Shown here: positions 1 through 8,824 of the stretch, piece after piece
Layout of the letters: every line of letters begins with the position of its first letter
How positions within the stretch are numbered: position 1 is the first letter of the stretch
Notes under the pieces: model-generated
Database searches by the model: none
Told to the model about the DNA's origin: nothing
What the model saw: the letters and a program-made list of their open reading frames with translations, nothing else
From: Colwellia echini
Lineage (GTDB): Bacteria > Pseudomonadota > Gammaproteobacteria > Enterobacterales > Alteromonadaceae
Direction of reading: 5' to 3'
Assembly: GCF_002843355.2 (NCBI RefSeq)
Contig: NZ_PJAI02000012.1
Location: forward strand, 1-64,000
Length of the DNA: 64,000 nt
Translations under genes and position numbers: made by a program

Positions 1-87
1 CGAGTAGATAACTTAGTAAAACAAGCTCTTGATGATTCATTTTGCGTGAACCCCTCGGAACTGGAGCGCATTGTAGAGAGTTCTTAA
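1..87 (+). CDS. 3' end of an unidentified gene (partial)
   Basis: Frame 1 is open from the window edge to a TAA at 85-87, giving 28 residues ending in NPSELERIVESS. The fragment is acidic and probably helical, with no recognisable motif. It could be the C-terminus of a real protein whose start lies outside the window, or a chance open frame, as only 28 codons are visible. It runs convergently towards purD, with the purD terminator hairpin in between. Confidence 0.45.
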   Translation, partial: RVDNLVKQALDDSFCVNPSELERIVESS

Positions 88-403
88 TAATGATCAAGCG
101 TTATTTTCATTTTAATTGCTTTTATTGTTTGTTCGAACGTTTATCATACAATCCGTTGTATTATTGGGCTAGAGATCGAATATAAAGTATTGATCAAGCA
201 TGATCCTTTCTTTTTCCTATATTTTTTTGGTGATTTGTAGATTTGTTTTGAACTACGCTATAACGGCATATTTCTTGGTAATATTAAGTTCATAACTATC
301 TATTTACTGTTTCAAAACAAAAAACCGACGCTAAGGTCGGTTTTATAGTATTAATTAAAGGATCAATAAATACTGAATGAGTAGAATTACACTCACTCTG
401 TAT
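88..403. other. Intergenic stretch without a convincing gene
   Basis: AT-rich region between the partial plus-strand gene and the 3' end of purD. It contains the terminator hairpin at 321-344. A 31-codon frame from the ATG at 90 has no Shine-Dalgarno of note and no recognisable product, so it is not called. The 9-mer TGATCAAGC occurs twice here (about 91 and 192). Confidence 0.5.
321..344 (-). terminator. Rho-independent terminator of purD
   Basis: Inverted repeat AAAACCGAC / GTCGGTTTT with a 6-base loop. Read on the minus strand it follows purD by about 60 bases and is followed by a T-rich tract. On the plus strand the tail is weaker, so it may also serve the convergent partial gene. Confidence 0.8.
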
Positions 404-1711
404 CTAAAAAACGTTTTCACTTTTTTCTTGTTCACGTGCAATTGCGCGGTATGCAATATCCGTTCTGAATTCTACGCCTTTCCAACTAATTTGATGTAAC
501 AGTTCATAAGCTGCTTGTTGAGCTTCAGTTACTGTATTACCTAGTGCTGTAGCACATAATACACGACCGCCATTTGTTACCACTTCACCGGCTTCATTTA
601 GTTTTGTGCCTGCATGGAAGGTTTTTGCCGATGGGTTATTGTTTGTATCTAAACCTGAGATCACATCACCTTTAGGATAATCTGCTGGATATGATTGTGC
701 AGCAAGTACAACACCAACTGCAGCGCGTGAATCAAATTCAGCTGTTGCTTTGTCTAATTCACCACGAGTTGCAGCTAAGCAAAGCTCAACTAAGTCAGAT
801 TGTAAACGCATCATAATAGGTTGAGTTTCAGGATCACCAAAACGACAGTTGTACTCAATTACGTTTGGTGTGCCGTCTGTAGCGATCATTAAACCTGCAT
901 ATAAGAAGCCACTGTATGGTGCGTCTTCATTAGCCATACCTTCAACCGTAGGCATAATGACTTCGGCCATAATGCGATCATGAATTTCAGGCGTAACAAC
1001 AGGAGCCGGAGAATATGCGCCCATTCCACCGGTATTTGGACCTAAGTCACCGTTAAGTGCGCGTTTGTGATCTTGGCTAGTTGCCATTGGTAAAACATTT
1101 TTACCGTCTACCATTACGATGAAACTTGCTTCTTCACCTTCAAGGAATTCTTCAATAACTACACGATGCCCTGCATCGCCAAAAGCGTTACCAGCAAGCA
1201 TGTCTTCAATTGCATCTTCAGCTTCTTTTAAAGTAAGCGCAACAATTACACCTTTACCTGCCGCTAAGCCATCGGCTTTAACAACAATTGGGGCGCCTTG
1301 AGCACGAACATAAGCAAGAGCTGGTTCAACTTCAGTGAAATTTTCGTAGCTGCCGCTAGGAATTTTATTGCGTGCTAAGAAATCTTTAGTAAATGATTTT
1401 GAACCTTCAAGTTGTGCTGCCTTGGCACTTGGTCCAAAAATAGCTAAACCTTCAGCTTGAAATGCATCAACAACACCATCTACTAAAGGTTGCTCTGGAC
1501 CAACAATTGTCAAAGCAATATCATTACTTTGTGCAAAAGCAACTAACGCTGCATTATCGCTGGTATCAATAGCAACGTTTTCTAATTTATTTTCAATCGC
1601 TGTACCTGCATTGCCTGGCGCAACAAATACTTTAGTAACTTGGGCTGATTGTGCCGCTTTCCATGCTAAAGCATGTTCACGACCGCCGCCGCCTATAACT
1701 AAGATGTTCAT
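404..1711 (-). CDS. purD: Phosphoribosylamine-glycine ligase (GARS)
   Basis: Catalyses the second step of purine synthesis: phosphoribosylamine plus glycine plus ATP gives glycinamide ribonucleotide. The 435-aa length is normal for PurD. The N-terminus shows the family start MNILVIGGGGREHAL. A central ATP-grasp domain has VVKADGLAAGKGVIVA near residues 143-158 and the metal-binding stretch NVIEYNCRFGDPE near 286-298. The gene is last in the minus-strand run purH-methyltransferase-purD and is followed by a terminator. In many gammaproteobacteria purH and purD are adjacent, so the methyltransferase gene between them here is an interruption. Confidence 0.97.
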   Translation of the reverse strand: MNILVIGGGGREHALAWKAAQSAQVTKVFVAPGNAGTAIENKLENVAIDTSDNAALVAFAQSNDIALTIVGPEQPLVDGVVDAFQAEGLAIFGPSAKAAQLEGSKSFTKDFLARNKIPSGSYENFTEVEPALAYVRAQGAPIVVKADGLAAGKGVIVALTLKEAEDAIEDMLAGNAFGDAGHRVVIEEFLEGEEASFIVMVDGKNVLPMATSQDHKRALNGDLGPNTGGMGAYSPAPVVTPEIHDRIMAEVIMPTVEGMANEDAPYSGFLYAGLMIATDGTPNVIEYNCRFGDPETQPIMMRLQSDLVELCLAATRGELDKATAEFDSRAAVGVVLAAQSYPADYPKGDVISGLDTNNNPSAKTFHAGTKLNEAGEVVTNGGRVLCATALGNTVTEAQQAAYELLHQISWKGVEFRTDIAYRAIAREQEKSENVF

Positions 1712-1766
1712 ATTTATTCCTATATATTACTTAACGTTAAACCTCTACTAGTAAGCGTTATATAGC

Positions 1767-2618
1767 TTACTTACCAGGTTTAACAAACTTTAATGTCATG
1801 CGATCGCTTTCGCCAATCGCTAAATATTTTTCTTTATCTTCATCACCTAAACGTAAAACAGGTGGTAATGTCCAAACACCTTTAGGGTATTGTGCTGTGT
1901 CTTTGGCATTTGCGTTAATTTCACTTGAGCCTGCAAATCTAAAACCAGCAGCTTTTGCTTGTTTAATGGTTTGTGTTTCTGAAACATAACCTTTGGCTTG
2001 TGCAGGATCGGCAACTTCAACTGGTAATCTATGTTCTACCACACCTAAAACACCACCTGGTTTAAGCGCGTTAAACGCATCTTTAAATACCTGCTCTACG
2101 CCAGCATCTTTCCAGTTATGTAAATTTCTAAAGGTTAGTACTAAATCAGCTGTGCCTTGTGGCGCTAATTCACTTTCTTGATTAGGGGTAAAGTTAGTTA
2201 AAACTACTTCACTAAAAACCACATCAGATGAAAGTTTTGCTTCTAATTTTTTACGAGAGTTACTGTAGTAATTATCTTCACCTGTATCAGGGTAATGAGC
2301 ACCGTATAATTTACCTGTTCCTTTTAAAGCAGGAGCAAGAATTTCAGTGTACCATCCGCCGCCTGGGGTAATTTCTACCACTGTCATGGTAGGTAAAAAA
2401 CCAAAAAAGGTTAGGGTTTCAACAGGGTGACGATATTGATCGCGCGCTTTATTTTCAGCTGAACGATGTTCGCTAGCAACAGCTTGTTTAAGTGTCATTG
2501 GTGCCATTTTTGTAGCTGGAACGGCGGACTCTTTTGCAATAGCAGATAAACTTAATGTACTACAACTTACCGTAACAGCAAGTGCAATTGCTTTAAGTGC
2601 GTTTGTTTTCATTGTCAT
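1767..2618 (-). CDS. Predicted exported class I methyltransferase
   Basis: A 283-aa protein with an N-terminal signal peptide (about residues 1-28, ending SAIAKESA), so it is probably periplasmic. The mature part resembles the family of predicted methyltransferases with a SAM-binding Rossmann fold: TVVEITPGGGWYTEILAP near residues 80-97 looks like motif I, and LVLTFRNLHNW near 160-170 resembles the motif IV region. The substrate is unknown. An exported SAM-dependent enzyme would need SAM outside the cytoplasm, so the true activity may differ from methylation. It lies 55 bases upstream of purD on the same strand and may be co-transcribed, but no functional link to purine synthesis is evident. 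Confidence 0.75.
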   Translation of the reverse strand: MTMKTNALKAIALAVTVSCSTLSLSAIAKESAVPATKMAPMTLKQAVASEHRSAENKARDQYRHPVETLTFFGFLPTMTVVEITPGGGWYTEILAPALKGTGKLYGAHYPDTGEDNYYSNSRKKLEAKLSSDVVFSEVVLTNFTPNQESELAPQGTADLVLTFRNLHNWKDAGVEQVFKDAFNALKPGGVLGVVEHRLPVEVADPAQAKGYVSETQTIKQAKAAGFRFAGSSEINANAKDTAQYPKGVWTLPPVLRLGDEDKEKYLAIGESDRMTLKFVKPGK

Positions 2619-2777
2619 AAGTCTTTTCCTTGTAAACCACGTGTATAACTTAACTAGGTTAAATAGATTGAATTTTTGATGCTCTGTTATACCAGATACA
2701 ATACCAATAACACTAATTAATTGATAACTTTAAAATAGCCTTACAAATCAATAAAAATACTAGTGCTTTAAACAAAC

Positions 2778-2851
2778 AAGCAGCGTTGATTTTATTTCCA
2801 TGCTAACTTTCACTTATATGAATGTAAGAAGTAAATAAATCAACACTGCTT
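2778..2851. repeat. Imperfect foldback, arms about 20 bases
   Basis: The arm at 2778-2797 (AAGCAGCGTTGATTTTATTT) is nearly the reverse complement of 2833-2851, with one bulge and one mismatch and a spacer of about 35 bases. It lies upstream of the methyltransferase gene in the 374-bp gap after purH, next to a different foldback at 2896-2979. It could form a long stem in a purH-purD read-through transcript. The AT-rich flanks (about 2703-2725 and 2867-2890) are weakly similar in inverted orientation, so this may be the inner part of a larger decayed element. Confidence 0.6.
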
Positions 2852-2895
2852 TATATTTTACGCTACGTAATATCAAATTAATGAAGTTCCTTTAA

Positions 2896-2979
2896 GCTGC
2901 TTTGTTCAATTTAAAGAAAAAAGCACGGAGCTGACGAATGTCAGTGAGTACTTTTGACGCCTAAATTGGACTTAGCAGC
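2896..2979 (+). repeat. Foldback repeat family, copy 1 (after purH)
   Basis: Nested palindrome of 84 bases. The outer arms 2896-2913 and 2962-2979 pair at 15 of 18 positions. The middle arms AAAAGCAC (2919-2926) and GTACTTTT (2948-2955) pair with one mismatch. The inner arms CTGAC (2931-2935) and GTCAG (2940-2944) close around GAAT. The core is nearly identical to that at 53144-53186, and a related copy lies at 4636-4705 in opposite orientation. The repeat ends 15 bases past the purH stop codon, a position typical of REP/BIME-type 3' hairpins. Its effect on RNA stability or termination is inference. Confidence 0.8.
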
Positions 2980-2993
2980 GACAAGGAGCATTA

Positions 2994-4592
2994 TTAATGG
3001 CGGAAGTGACGCATACCGGTGAACACCATTGCTATGTTGTGTTCGTCAGCTGCCGCAATAACTTCGTCATCACGCATAGAACCGCCCGGCTGAATTACTG
3101 CATTAATACCTGCTTCAGCGGCTGCATCTAAACCATCACGGAACGGGAAGAATGCATCTGATGCCATAACTGAACCTTTAACTTCTAGGTTTTCGTCAGC
3201 AGCTTTGATGCCTGCAACTTTTGCTGAGTAAACACGGCTCATTTGACCTGCACCAACACCAATAGTTTCACTATTTTTAACATAAACAATTGCGTTAGAT
3301 TTAACAAATTTTGCTACTTTCCAACAGAATTTTAAGTCGCGCATTTCATCTTCTGTAGGCTGACGTTTAGTCACTACTTTTAAGTCACTGTCTGCAACAC
3401 GGCCTTGGTCACGATCTTGAACTAATAAACCACCGTTAACACGCTTAAAGTCTAAGCCTGTTGTTTGTGTATCCCAAGCGCCACATGCTAATAAACGCAC
3501 GTTTGGTTTAGCAGCAACAACTTTAGCAGCTTCATCAGAAATGGTAGGAGCAATAATAACTTCAACAAATTGACGTGAAACAATTGCTTCAGCAGTATCA
3601 GCATCTAGTTCACGGTTAAACGCGATAATGCCACCAAAAGCTGATGTAGGATCAGTTTTATAAGCGCCTTCGTATGCTGCAAAAATGTTTTCGCCAATTG
3701 CAACACCACATGGATTTGCATGTTTAACAATAACACAAGCTGGCTCATCGAATTCTTTAACGCACTCAAGCGCTGCATCAGTATCAGCGATGTTGTTATA
3801 AGATAATGCTTTACCTTGTAACTGAGTAGCAGTAGAAACTGATGCTTCTTCTGGGTTTGCTTCTTTATAGAAAGCCGCTGCTTGATGAGAGTTTTCACCG
3901 TAACGTAAATCTTGAGTTTTGATAAACTGGCTGTTGAAAGTACGTGGGAATTTTACTTTATTATCTAAAGACGCTTCAGACTCAGAGTCGCCGTACGCAG
4001 GTAACATTTTACCAAAGTAGTTTGCAATCATACCGTCGTAGCTAGCAGTGTGCTCGTAAGCCGCAATAGCTAAATCAAAACGTGTTTTATAAGTTAATGA
4101 ATCTTCGTTAGCATCCATTTCAGCTAACACACGATCATAATCGCTTGCGTTAACAACAATAGTTACGTCTTTATGGTTTTTTGCTGCTGCGCGAACCATA
4201 GTTGGGCCGCCGATATCGATATTTTCAATAGCATTTTCTAATGAACAGTTTTCATCGCTTACTGCATTAGCAAATGGATACAAATTAACAACAACCATAT
4301 CAATCGGGCTAATGTTATTTTCAGCCATTACTGCTTCATCAGTACCACGACGCGCTAAAATTCCACCGTGAATTTTAGGATGTAATGTTTTAACACGACC
4401 ATCCATAATTTCAGGGTGACCTGTGTAGTCAGATGCTTCAGTTACTTTGATGCCGTTTTCAGCAAGTAGTTTAGCAGTACCACCAGTAGATAAAATATCT
4501 ACTCCTTTGTCGCTTAGTCGTTGAGCAAATTCAACGATACCGGTTTTATCTGAAACACTTAACAGTGCGCGTTTTATAGGACGTGGATCCAT
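2994..4592 (-). CDS. purH: Bifunctional AICAR transformylase / IMP cyclohydrolase
   Basis: Performs the last two steps of IMP synthesis. The 532-aa length is typical. The N-terminal IMP cyclohydrolase (MGS-like) domain covers about residues 1-135, with [14 protein letters not shown] at 10-23 and [11 protein letters not shown] near 34-44. The C-terminal AICAR transformylase contains the conserved [12 protein letters not shown] near residues 286-297 and ends with [11 protein letters not shown]. The start is the ATG at 4590-4592. Foldback repeats of one family flank the gene, one in the leader and one just past the stop. Confidence 0.97.
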   Translation of the reverse strand: MDPRPIKRALLSVSDKTGIVEFAQRLSDKGVDILSTGGTAKLLAENGIKVTEASDYTGHPEIMDGRVKTLHPKIHGGILARRGTDEAVMAENNISPIDMVVVNLYPFANAVSDENCSLENAIENIDIGGPTMVRAAAKNHKDVTIVVNASDYDRVLAEMDANEDSLTYKTRFDLAIAAYEHTASYDGMIANYFGKMLPAYGDSESEASLDNKVKFPRTFNSQFIKTQDLRYGENSHQAAAFYKEANPEEASVSTATQLQGKALSYNNIADTDAALECVKEFDEPACVIVKHANPCGVAIGENIFAAYEGAYKTDPTSAFGGIIAFNRELDADTAEAIVSRQFVEVIIAPTISDEAAKVVAAKPNVRLLACGAWDTQTTGLDFKRVNGGLLVQDRDQGRVADSDLKVVTKRQPTEDEMRDLKFCWKVAKFVKSNAIVYVKNSETIGVGAGQMSRVYSAKVAGIKAADENLEVKGSVMASDAFFPFRDGLDAAAEAGINAVIQPGGSMRDDEVIAAADEHNIAMVFTGMRHFRH

Positions 4593-4635
4593 CAGTAAGT
4601 ATACCTTTTTTGTTGTTATTGATTATCTTGTTGTT

Positions 4636-4705
4636 GCCTAGCCCAATTATTGCGTCAAAATGACTCTCAGACATTCGTCAGAGCCATTACTTTTCCTGAT
4701 AATTA
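4636..4705 (-). repeat. Foldback repeat family, copy 3 (purH leader)
   Basis: Read on the minus strand this matches the core of copies 1 and 2: AAAAG, then CTGACGAATGTC, then TTTTGACGC and an ATAATTGG-like tail, with changes around the inner stem. The match to copy 1 is clear by eye but includes a small insertion and several substitutions. The element ends about 44 bases upstream of the purH start codon, so it may lie in the transcribed leader. With copy 1 it brackets purH in inverted orientation. Confidence 0.65.
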
Positions 4706-4800
4706 AACGTTAGAACTTTAAGATAAAAAATACATAAATAAGTTGATTAAACTAGAAAGAGAATAAAATGGTGTTAGTAACCACCCCTTTCAAAACACAA

Positions 4801-4820
4801 AAAGCACCCGAGGGTGCTTT
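4801..4820 (-). terminator. Rho-independent terminator after fis
   Basis: Perfect inverted repeat AAAGCACCC / GGGTGCTTT with a 2-base centre. On the minus strand it starts 17 bases after the fis stop and is followed by TTGTGTTTTG. It separates the dusB-fis unit from purH. Confidence 0.85.
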
Positions 4821-4836
4821 CAAGAAAAATACGTGC

Positions 4837-5124
4837 TTAGTTCATGCCGTATTTTTTAAGTTTTTTACGTAACGTACCACGGTTAATACCTAGTAAGTTA
4901 GCTGCGCGAGTTTGATTACCGCGAGTGTACATCATTACTTCTTCTAACATTGGTGCTTCTATTTCACTTAAAACAAGGTCGTACATATCATCAACATCGT
5001 TGCCGTTTAGTTGTGATAAGTAGTTGCTAATTGCAATTTTAGCTTGGCTACGTAAAGGAGAAGTTTTAGTTTGTGTTTGAATATCGCCAGTGATAAACGG
5101 AGAAGATACATTTTGTTCGAACAT
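4837..5124 (-). CDS. fis: DNA-binding protein Fis
   Basis: Nucleoid-associated homodimer that bends DNA and modulates rRNA promoters and recombination. At 95 aa it is close to E. coli Fis (98 aa). The C-terminal helix-turn-helix is clear: [20 protein letters not shown] followed by [12 protein letters not shown]. It lies 62 bases downstream of dusB, the classical dusB-fis arrangement, so transcription most likely starts upstream of dusB. A strong terminator follows. Confidence 0.97.
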   Translation of the reverse strand: MFEQNVSSPFITGDIQTQTKTSPLRSQAKIAISNYLSQLNGNDVDDMYDLVLSEIEAPMLEEVMMYTRGNQTRAANLLGINRGTLRKKLKKYGMN

Positions 5125-5186
5125 ATGATATAACTCTTTCTTTTGTTAATAAAAATAAAATGAAACACAATGAATTGGACTTATCT

Positions 5187-6203
5187 CTAAAAAGAGTTAG
5201 TCGCAAAATCATCAAAAAATTTGTCTAACGTCGCCAATTGTTCTTCTGGTGACGATAAGGCATTAAAAATCGCTCTAAACGCTTTGCCTTGATCATTATT
5301 AAACGCTTCGCTAAAACCTTCATAGGTTTCAACTAGGTTATGTACATACCAAGACACGTGTTTTCTAGCAATCATCACTCCTTTGAAATCGCCGTAAAAC
5401 TGATGTAATTCCATAACGTGAGCCAATACTATTGAACGAACTTCGCTCAATGTTGGTGCTTGCATCTTGTTGCCCGTAGCCAAAAAATGATTAATTTCTC
5501 GGAAAATCCACGGACGACCTTGCGCGCCACGGCCAATCATTATGGCATCTGCACCCGTATAGCTTAAAACCTGCAGAGCTTTATCCGGTGATGTAATATC
5601 ACCATTAGCCACTACAGGAATTGAAATAGCTGCTTTAATTGCTTTAATAGTGTCGTATTCCGCATTGCCTTTATAAAAGTCATTACGGGTACGGCCATGC
5701 ACTGCGAGTGATGCTATACCATTATGTTCAGCAATTTTGGCTATTTCGATACCATTACGAGTATTTTCACACCATCCTGTGCGAATTTTTAGCGTGACCG
5801 GAATATTTACCGCGTTCACTACTGACTGAACAATACGCTCAACCAATTCTGGCTCTTGTAATAACGCAGAGCCTGCTAATTTTTTATTTACCTTTTTTGC
5901 TGGGCACCCCATATTGATATCAATAATTTGTGCGCCGTTATCAGCATTTACTTGAGCAGCAAACGCTAACTCATCAGGGCAGCTCCCTGCAATTTGTACA
6001 CTGCGAATACCAGCTGCAGCGTCATGGATCATTCTTAATTTAGATTTTTCGGTATTCCATACTTTCGGATTTGACGAAACCATTTCGGAAACCGCTAAAC
6101 CTGCACCGAGTTGACAACAAAGTTGCCTAAAGGGTTGGTCGGTAATTCCTGCCATTGGTGCAAGCATTACCTGCGAATTAAGTTGATACGTACCTATTTT
6201 CAT
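5187..6203 (-). CDS. dusB: tRNA-dihydrouridine synthase B
   Basis: FMN-dependent TIM-barrel enzyme that reduces uridine to dihydrouridine in the tRNA D-loop. The 338-aa length fits DusB (E. coli about 321). Visible motifs are [16 protein letters not shown] near residues 15-30, the catalytic-cysteine segment [14 protein letters not shown] near 95-108, LKIRTGW near 138-144, VHGRTR near 168-173, and the FMN-phosphate binding stretch [14 protein letters not shown] near 221-234. It is the first gene of the dusB-fis pair. Confidence 0.95.
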   Translation of the reverse strand: MKIGTYQLNSQVMLAPMAGITDQPFRQLCCQLGAGLAVSEMVSSNPKVWNTEKSKLRMIHDAAAGIRSVQIAGSCPDELAFAAQVNADNGAQIIDINMGCPAKKVNKKLAGSALLQEPELVERIVQSVVNAVNIPVTLKIRTGWCENTRNGIEIAKIAEHNGIASLAVHGRTRNDFYKGNAEYDTIKAIKAAISIPVVANGDITSPDKALQVLSYTGADAIMIGRGAQGRPWIFREINHFLATGNKMQAPTLSEVRSIVLAHVMELHQFYGDFKGVMIARKHVSWYVHNLVETYEGFSEAFNNDQGKAFRAIFNALSSPEEQLATLDKFFDDFATNSF

Positions 6204-6751
6204 ACTGCTGTTTTTTTGAGCTACCTTTCAAAAGGGCGCTAAGTTTACGCGTTTTTTTTTCAATTTAAAAGCATATAATTTGAACAATTTTAAACTTTAT
6301 TTGCTTTTTTGATATTGACTTTTATCAAACCTTTAAAGTGAGTGTAAATTGCACAATTAACTAACAAATTTGTTGACAAAGCTTTTAAAAAAGTAGAGGC
6401 CATTTCAAAGATAAATCCACCTAAACTCACGCTGAGCAATGGCTACAGTTATATAAAGAATAAAGCAATAACTAAATCAGTTGATTTGAAAAAAGCGTTA
6501 TGAAAGTTTGAATAATTCCAATTAAAGTAATAAATCAATCATCTTCAAGGCTTAATAATGATTTAGCTTAAGATAATAAAAGCAGCAAAGTATACGTGGT
6601 GGTGGAAAGTAGAATAGATCCCCGAGAAGATATTTCGGGGATAACTGTTGACGAACATTGAGCACTGTTCGGATTTACTTTCAAACTAATAACGAGCTAA
6701 ATTATAGCTTTAATCATTAATATGATGTTTTCTGTGGGCTAACTAATATGT
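6204..6751. other. 548-bp gap between prmA and dusB with two hairpins
   Basis: No supportable ORF. Two perfect inverted repeats are visible: ATCCCCGA / TCGGGGAT at 6618-6625 and 6635-6642 (9-base loop), and CGAACA / TGTTCG at 6652-6657 and 6666-6671 (8-base loop). They lie 80-135 bases past the prmA stop. Neither has a T-tract on the minus strand, so they are not obvious intrinsic terminators. The AT-rich right-hand flank of dusB (about 6240-6400) presumably carries the dusB-fis promoter, but no convincing -35/-10 pair was found. Confidence 0.5.
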
Positions 6752-7633
6752 CTACTTTCTTTGTCCGTTTAAGCGCACCCATTCTTCTTGTACACTTACC
6801 GGCTCCATATCACACCACTGACCATAAATTTCTTGTAGTACCTCTGCTTGCTCTTCTAATACGCCTGATAACGCTAAAAGACCTTTATCACCTACATATT
6901 CAATGATCACTGGTGCTAACTCACGTAGCGGCCCAGCTAAAATATTGGCAACTACTACGTCGGCTTTAAATTCTGGTTGGTCTTTTGGTAAAAACAGTTC
7001 AAGGCGATCGGCTACATTATTACGTTCAGCATTAGCAAGGCTAGCTTGTAATGCTTGTGGGTCAATATCAATGCCAATTACTTTCTTAGCGCCCAACTTA
7101 AGTGCCGCTAATGATAAAATACCTGAGCCACAACCAAAATCGACCACGGTTTTACCCGTTAAATTTAAACCGTCTAACCAGGTTAAGCATAATGCAGTAG
7201 TAGGATGTGTTCCTGTACCAAAAGCCAGACCAGGATCTAACATAACGTTAACCGCATCTGGCTCTGGCACATCGCACCAACTAGGACAAATCCATAAGCG
7301 TTCGCCAAATTTCATTGGGTGAAAGTTATCCATCCATTCACGTTCCCAGTCTTTATCTTCTAGTTGCTCTAACTTGTATTGCATTTGTTCTTTATCAGGA
7401 TGAATACTTTTTAAGTAACTGATCACTTTATCCATGTCGTGACTTGCTTCAAACAAGCCCATTACCACAGTATTTGACCAATAAATGACTTCATCGCCCG
7501 GTAACGGTTCATAAATAGGTGTATCTTTTGCGTCAACAAAAGTAACCGCTTGTGAGCCACAAGCACTTAGCCAGTCACTATATTTTTCGGCATTATCTTC
7601 GTTAGCACTTAATCTAAGTTGTATCCAAGGCAT
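6752..7633 (-). CDS. prmA: Ribosomal protein L11 methyltransferase
   Basis: SAM-dependent trimethylation of ribosomal protein L11. At 293 aa it matches E. coli PrmA. The N-terminal substrate-recognition domain begins [20 protein letters not shown]. The catalytic domain has [19 protein letters not shown] near residues 132-150, SAM motif [20 protein letters not shown] near 163-181 and [15 protein letters not shown] near 227-241. The prmA-dusB-fis order is conserved in gammaproteobacteria, although the 548-bp gap to dusB suggests separate transcription here. Confidence 0.96.
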   Translation of the reverse strand: MPWIQLRLSANEDNAEKYSDWLSACGSQAVTFVDAKDTPIYEPLPGDEVIYWSNTVVMGLFEASHDMDKVISYLKSIHPDKEQMQYKLEQLEDKDWEREWMDNFHPMKFGERLWICPSWCDVPEPDAVNVMLDPGLAFGTGTHPTTALCLTWLDGLNLTGKTVVDFGCGSGILSLAALKLGAKKVIGIDIDPQALQASLANAERNNVADRLELFLPKDQPEFKADVVVANILAGPLRELAPVIIEYVGDKGLLALSGVLEEQAEVLQEIYGQWCDMEPVSVQEEWVRLNGQRK

Positions 7634-7835
7634 CTGATCTTCTCTATTAATGATGTAGTTTAGTTTCTATTACTTATCGCTAGTTTATCATTCATTAAGC
7701 CCATGGGGAGAAAATAACTGCTTTGAGCTGCACTTTCGATAAAGTTTTTTAGCTATTGCTATGGTAATCTGAGCCTATAATTAAACATAGGCTCCAATCT
7801 ATGTTCTCAACACTAGCAAATGAGCATATTTGATA

Positions 7836-8801
7836 ATGAAGTATTTTCCCGTTTTTCTTGATGGCAGTAAGATAAATGCCATGGTTATTGGTGGTGGCGA
7901 CGTTGCCGCACGTAAAATTGAATTATTATTGAAAAGCACAACGAATATTACAGTGATGGCGGCAACGGTTACCGACGGTGTTGAACGTTTAATCACTGAA
8001 AATAACTTAACGTGGTTAGCCCATAATTACCAAGCAGGTTTGTTAACTAACATTACCTTAGTTATAGCCGCAACAGACGATACTGTCGTTAACGAAGCGG
8101 TTTATCATGAAGCCGTACCACTAAATATTTTAGCGAATGTTGTTGATCAACCGACTCTTTGTACTTATATAACACCGGCAATTATTGACAGATCGCCAAT
8201 GATTATTGCCCTTTCAAGCTCAGGCAGTGCGCCTATTTTAATTCGCATGTTACGCGAGCAAATAGAAAAGATTTTGCCGCAAGGTTATGGTCGTTTAGCC
8301 GATTTTTCTTTAAAATTTCGAGATCATGTTAAAGCGCGTATTAAGGGTATTCGTAATCGCCGTACTTTTTGGGAAACCATTTTACGTGGTTCAATTGGCC
8401 AAGCATTACTTGATGGTAAACAGCAAGAAGCAGAACAACAGCTAATAGCGAGTTTGAAAGAAGAAATAGCTCCACCACAGGGGGAGATTATTTTTATTCA
8501 AACACTTGATGGTAATCCTGATAACTTAACTTTAAGTGCTCACAGATCATTACAGTTTGCCGATGCTGTTTTTTATGACAATGATGTAAACATTGACTTA
8601 ATAGAATATGTGCGTCGTGATGCTGAAAAATACCCGCAAAGTATTAGCTCAACCATTATGCTTAATTATCAACACGCGTTAGAGTTAGCGCAACAAGGGC
8701 AACAAGTAATTTACTTGCTTAACGGTAATGAAGAATTACCTAAAAACTCTGCTATTCTCGCCAGCGGTATAAATACTAAAATAATTACCAGTGGAAACTA
8801 G
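7836..8801 (+). CDS. Siroheme synthase-like protein with a vestigial methyltransferase half
   Basis: Residues 1 to about 205 form the CysG/Met8 N-terminal module: precorrin-2 dehydrogenase (NAD motif VIGGGDVAARKIELLL) and sirohydrochlorin ferrochelatase, with the family stretches NVVDQPTLCTYITPAIIDRSP and ALSSSGSAPILIRMLREQIE. After residue 215 the sequence still aligns with the start of the uroporphyrinogen-III methyltransferase half of CysG (GEIIFIQTLDGNPDNLTLSA, later LIEYVRRDAEKYP). However, the glycine-rich SAM motif is lost and the protein stops after about 108 of the roughly 250 residues expected. It therefore probably acts only as dehydrogenase/ferrochelatase, with the methyltransferase supplied elsewhere. 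The ATG at 7836 is preferred over the TTG at 7830. Confidence 0.88.
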   Translation: MKYFPVFLDGSKINAMVIGGGDVAARKIELLLKSTTNITVMAATVTDGVERLITENNLTWLAHNYQAGLLTNITLVIAATDDTVVNEAVYHEAVPLNILANVVDQPTLCTYITPAIIDRSPMIIALSSSGSAPILIRMLREQIEKILPQGYGRLADFSLKFRDHVKARIKGIRNRRTFWETILRGSIGQALLDGKQQEAEQQLIASLKEEIAPPQGEIIFIQTLDGNPDNLTLSAHRSLQFADAVFYDNDVNIDLIEYVRRDAEKYPQSISSTIMLNYQHALELAQQGQQVIYLLNGNEELPKNSAILASGINTKIITSGN

Positions 8802-8824
8802 GCTTACGCCAATATTAAAACCTT

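Noticed and set aside
90-185. 31-codon ORF from the ATG at 90
   Set aside because: No convincing ribosome site, no recognisable product, and it overlaps nothing that supports coding.
7799-7996. Minus-strand 65-aa frame opposite the siroheme gene start
   Set aside because: It is a shadow of the plus-strand gene, which has clear NAD-binding and CysG-family motifs.
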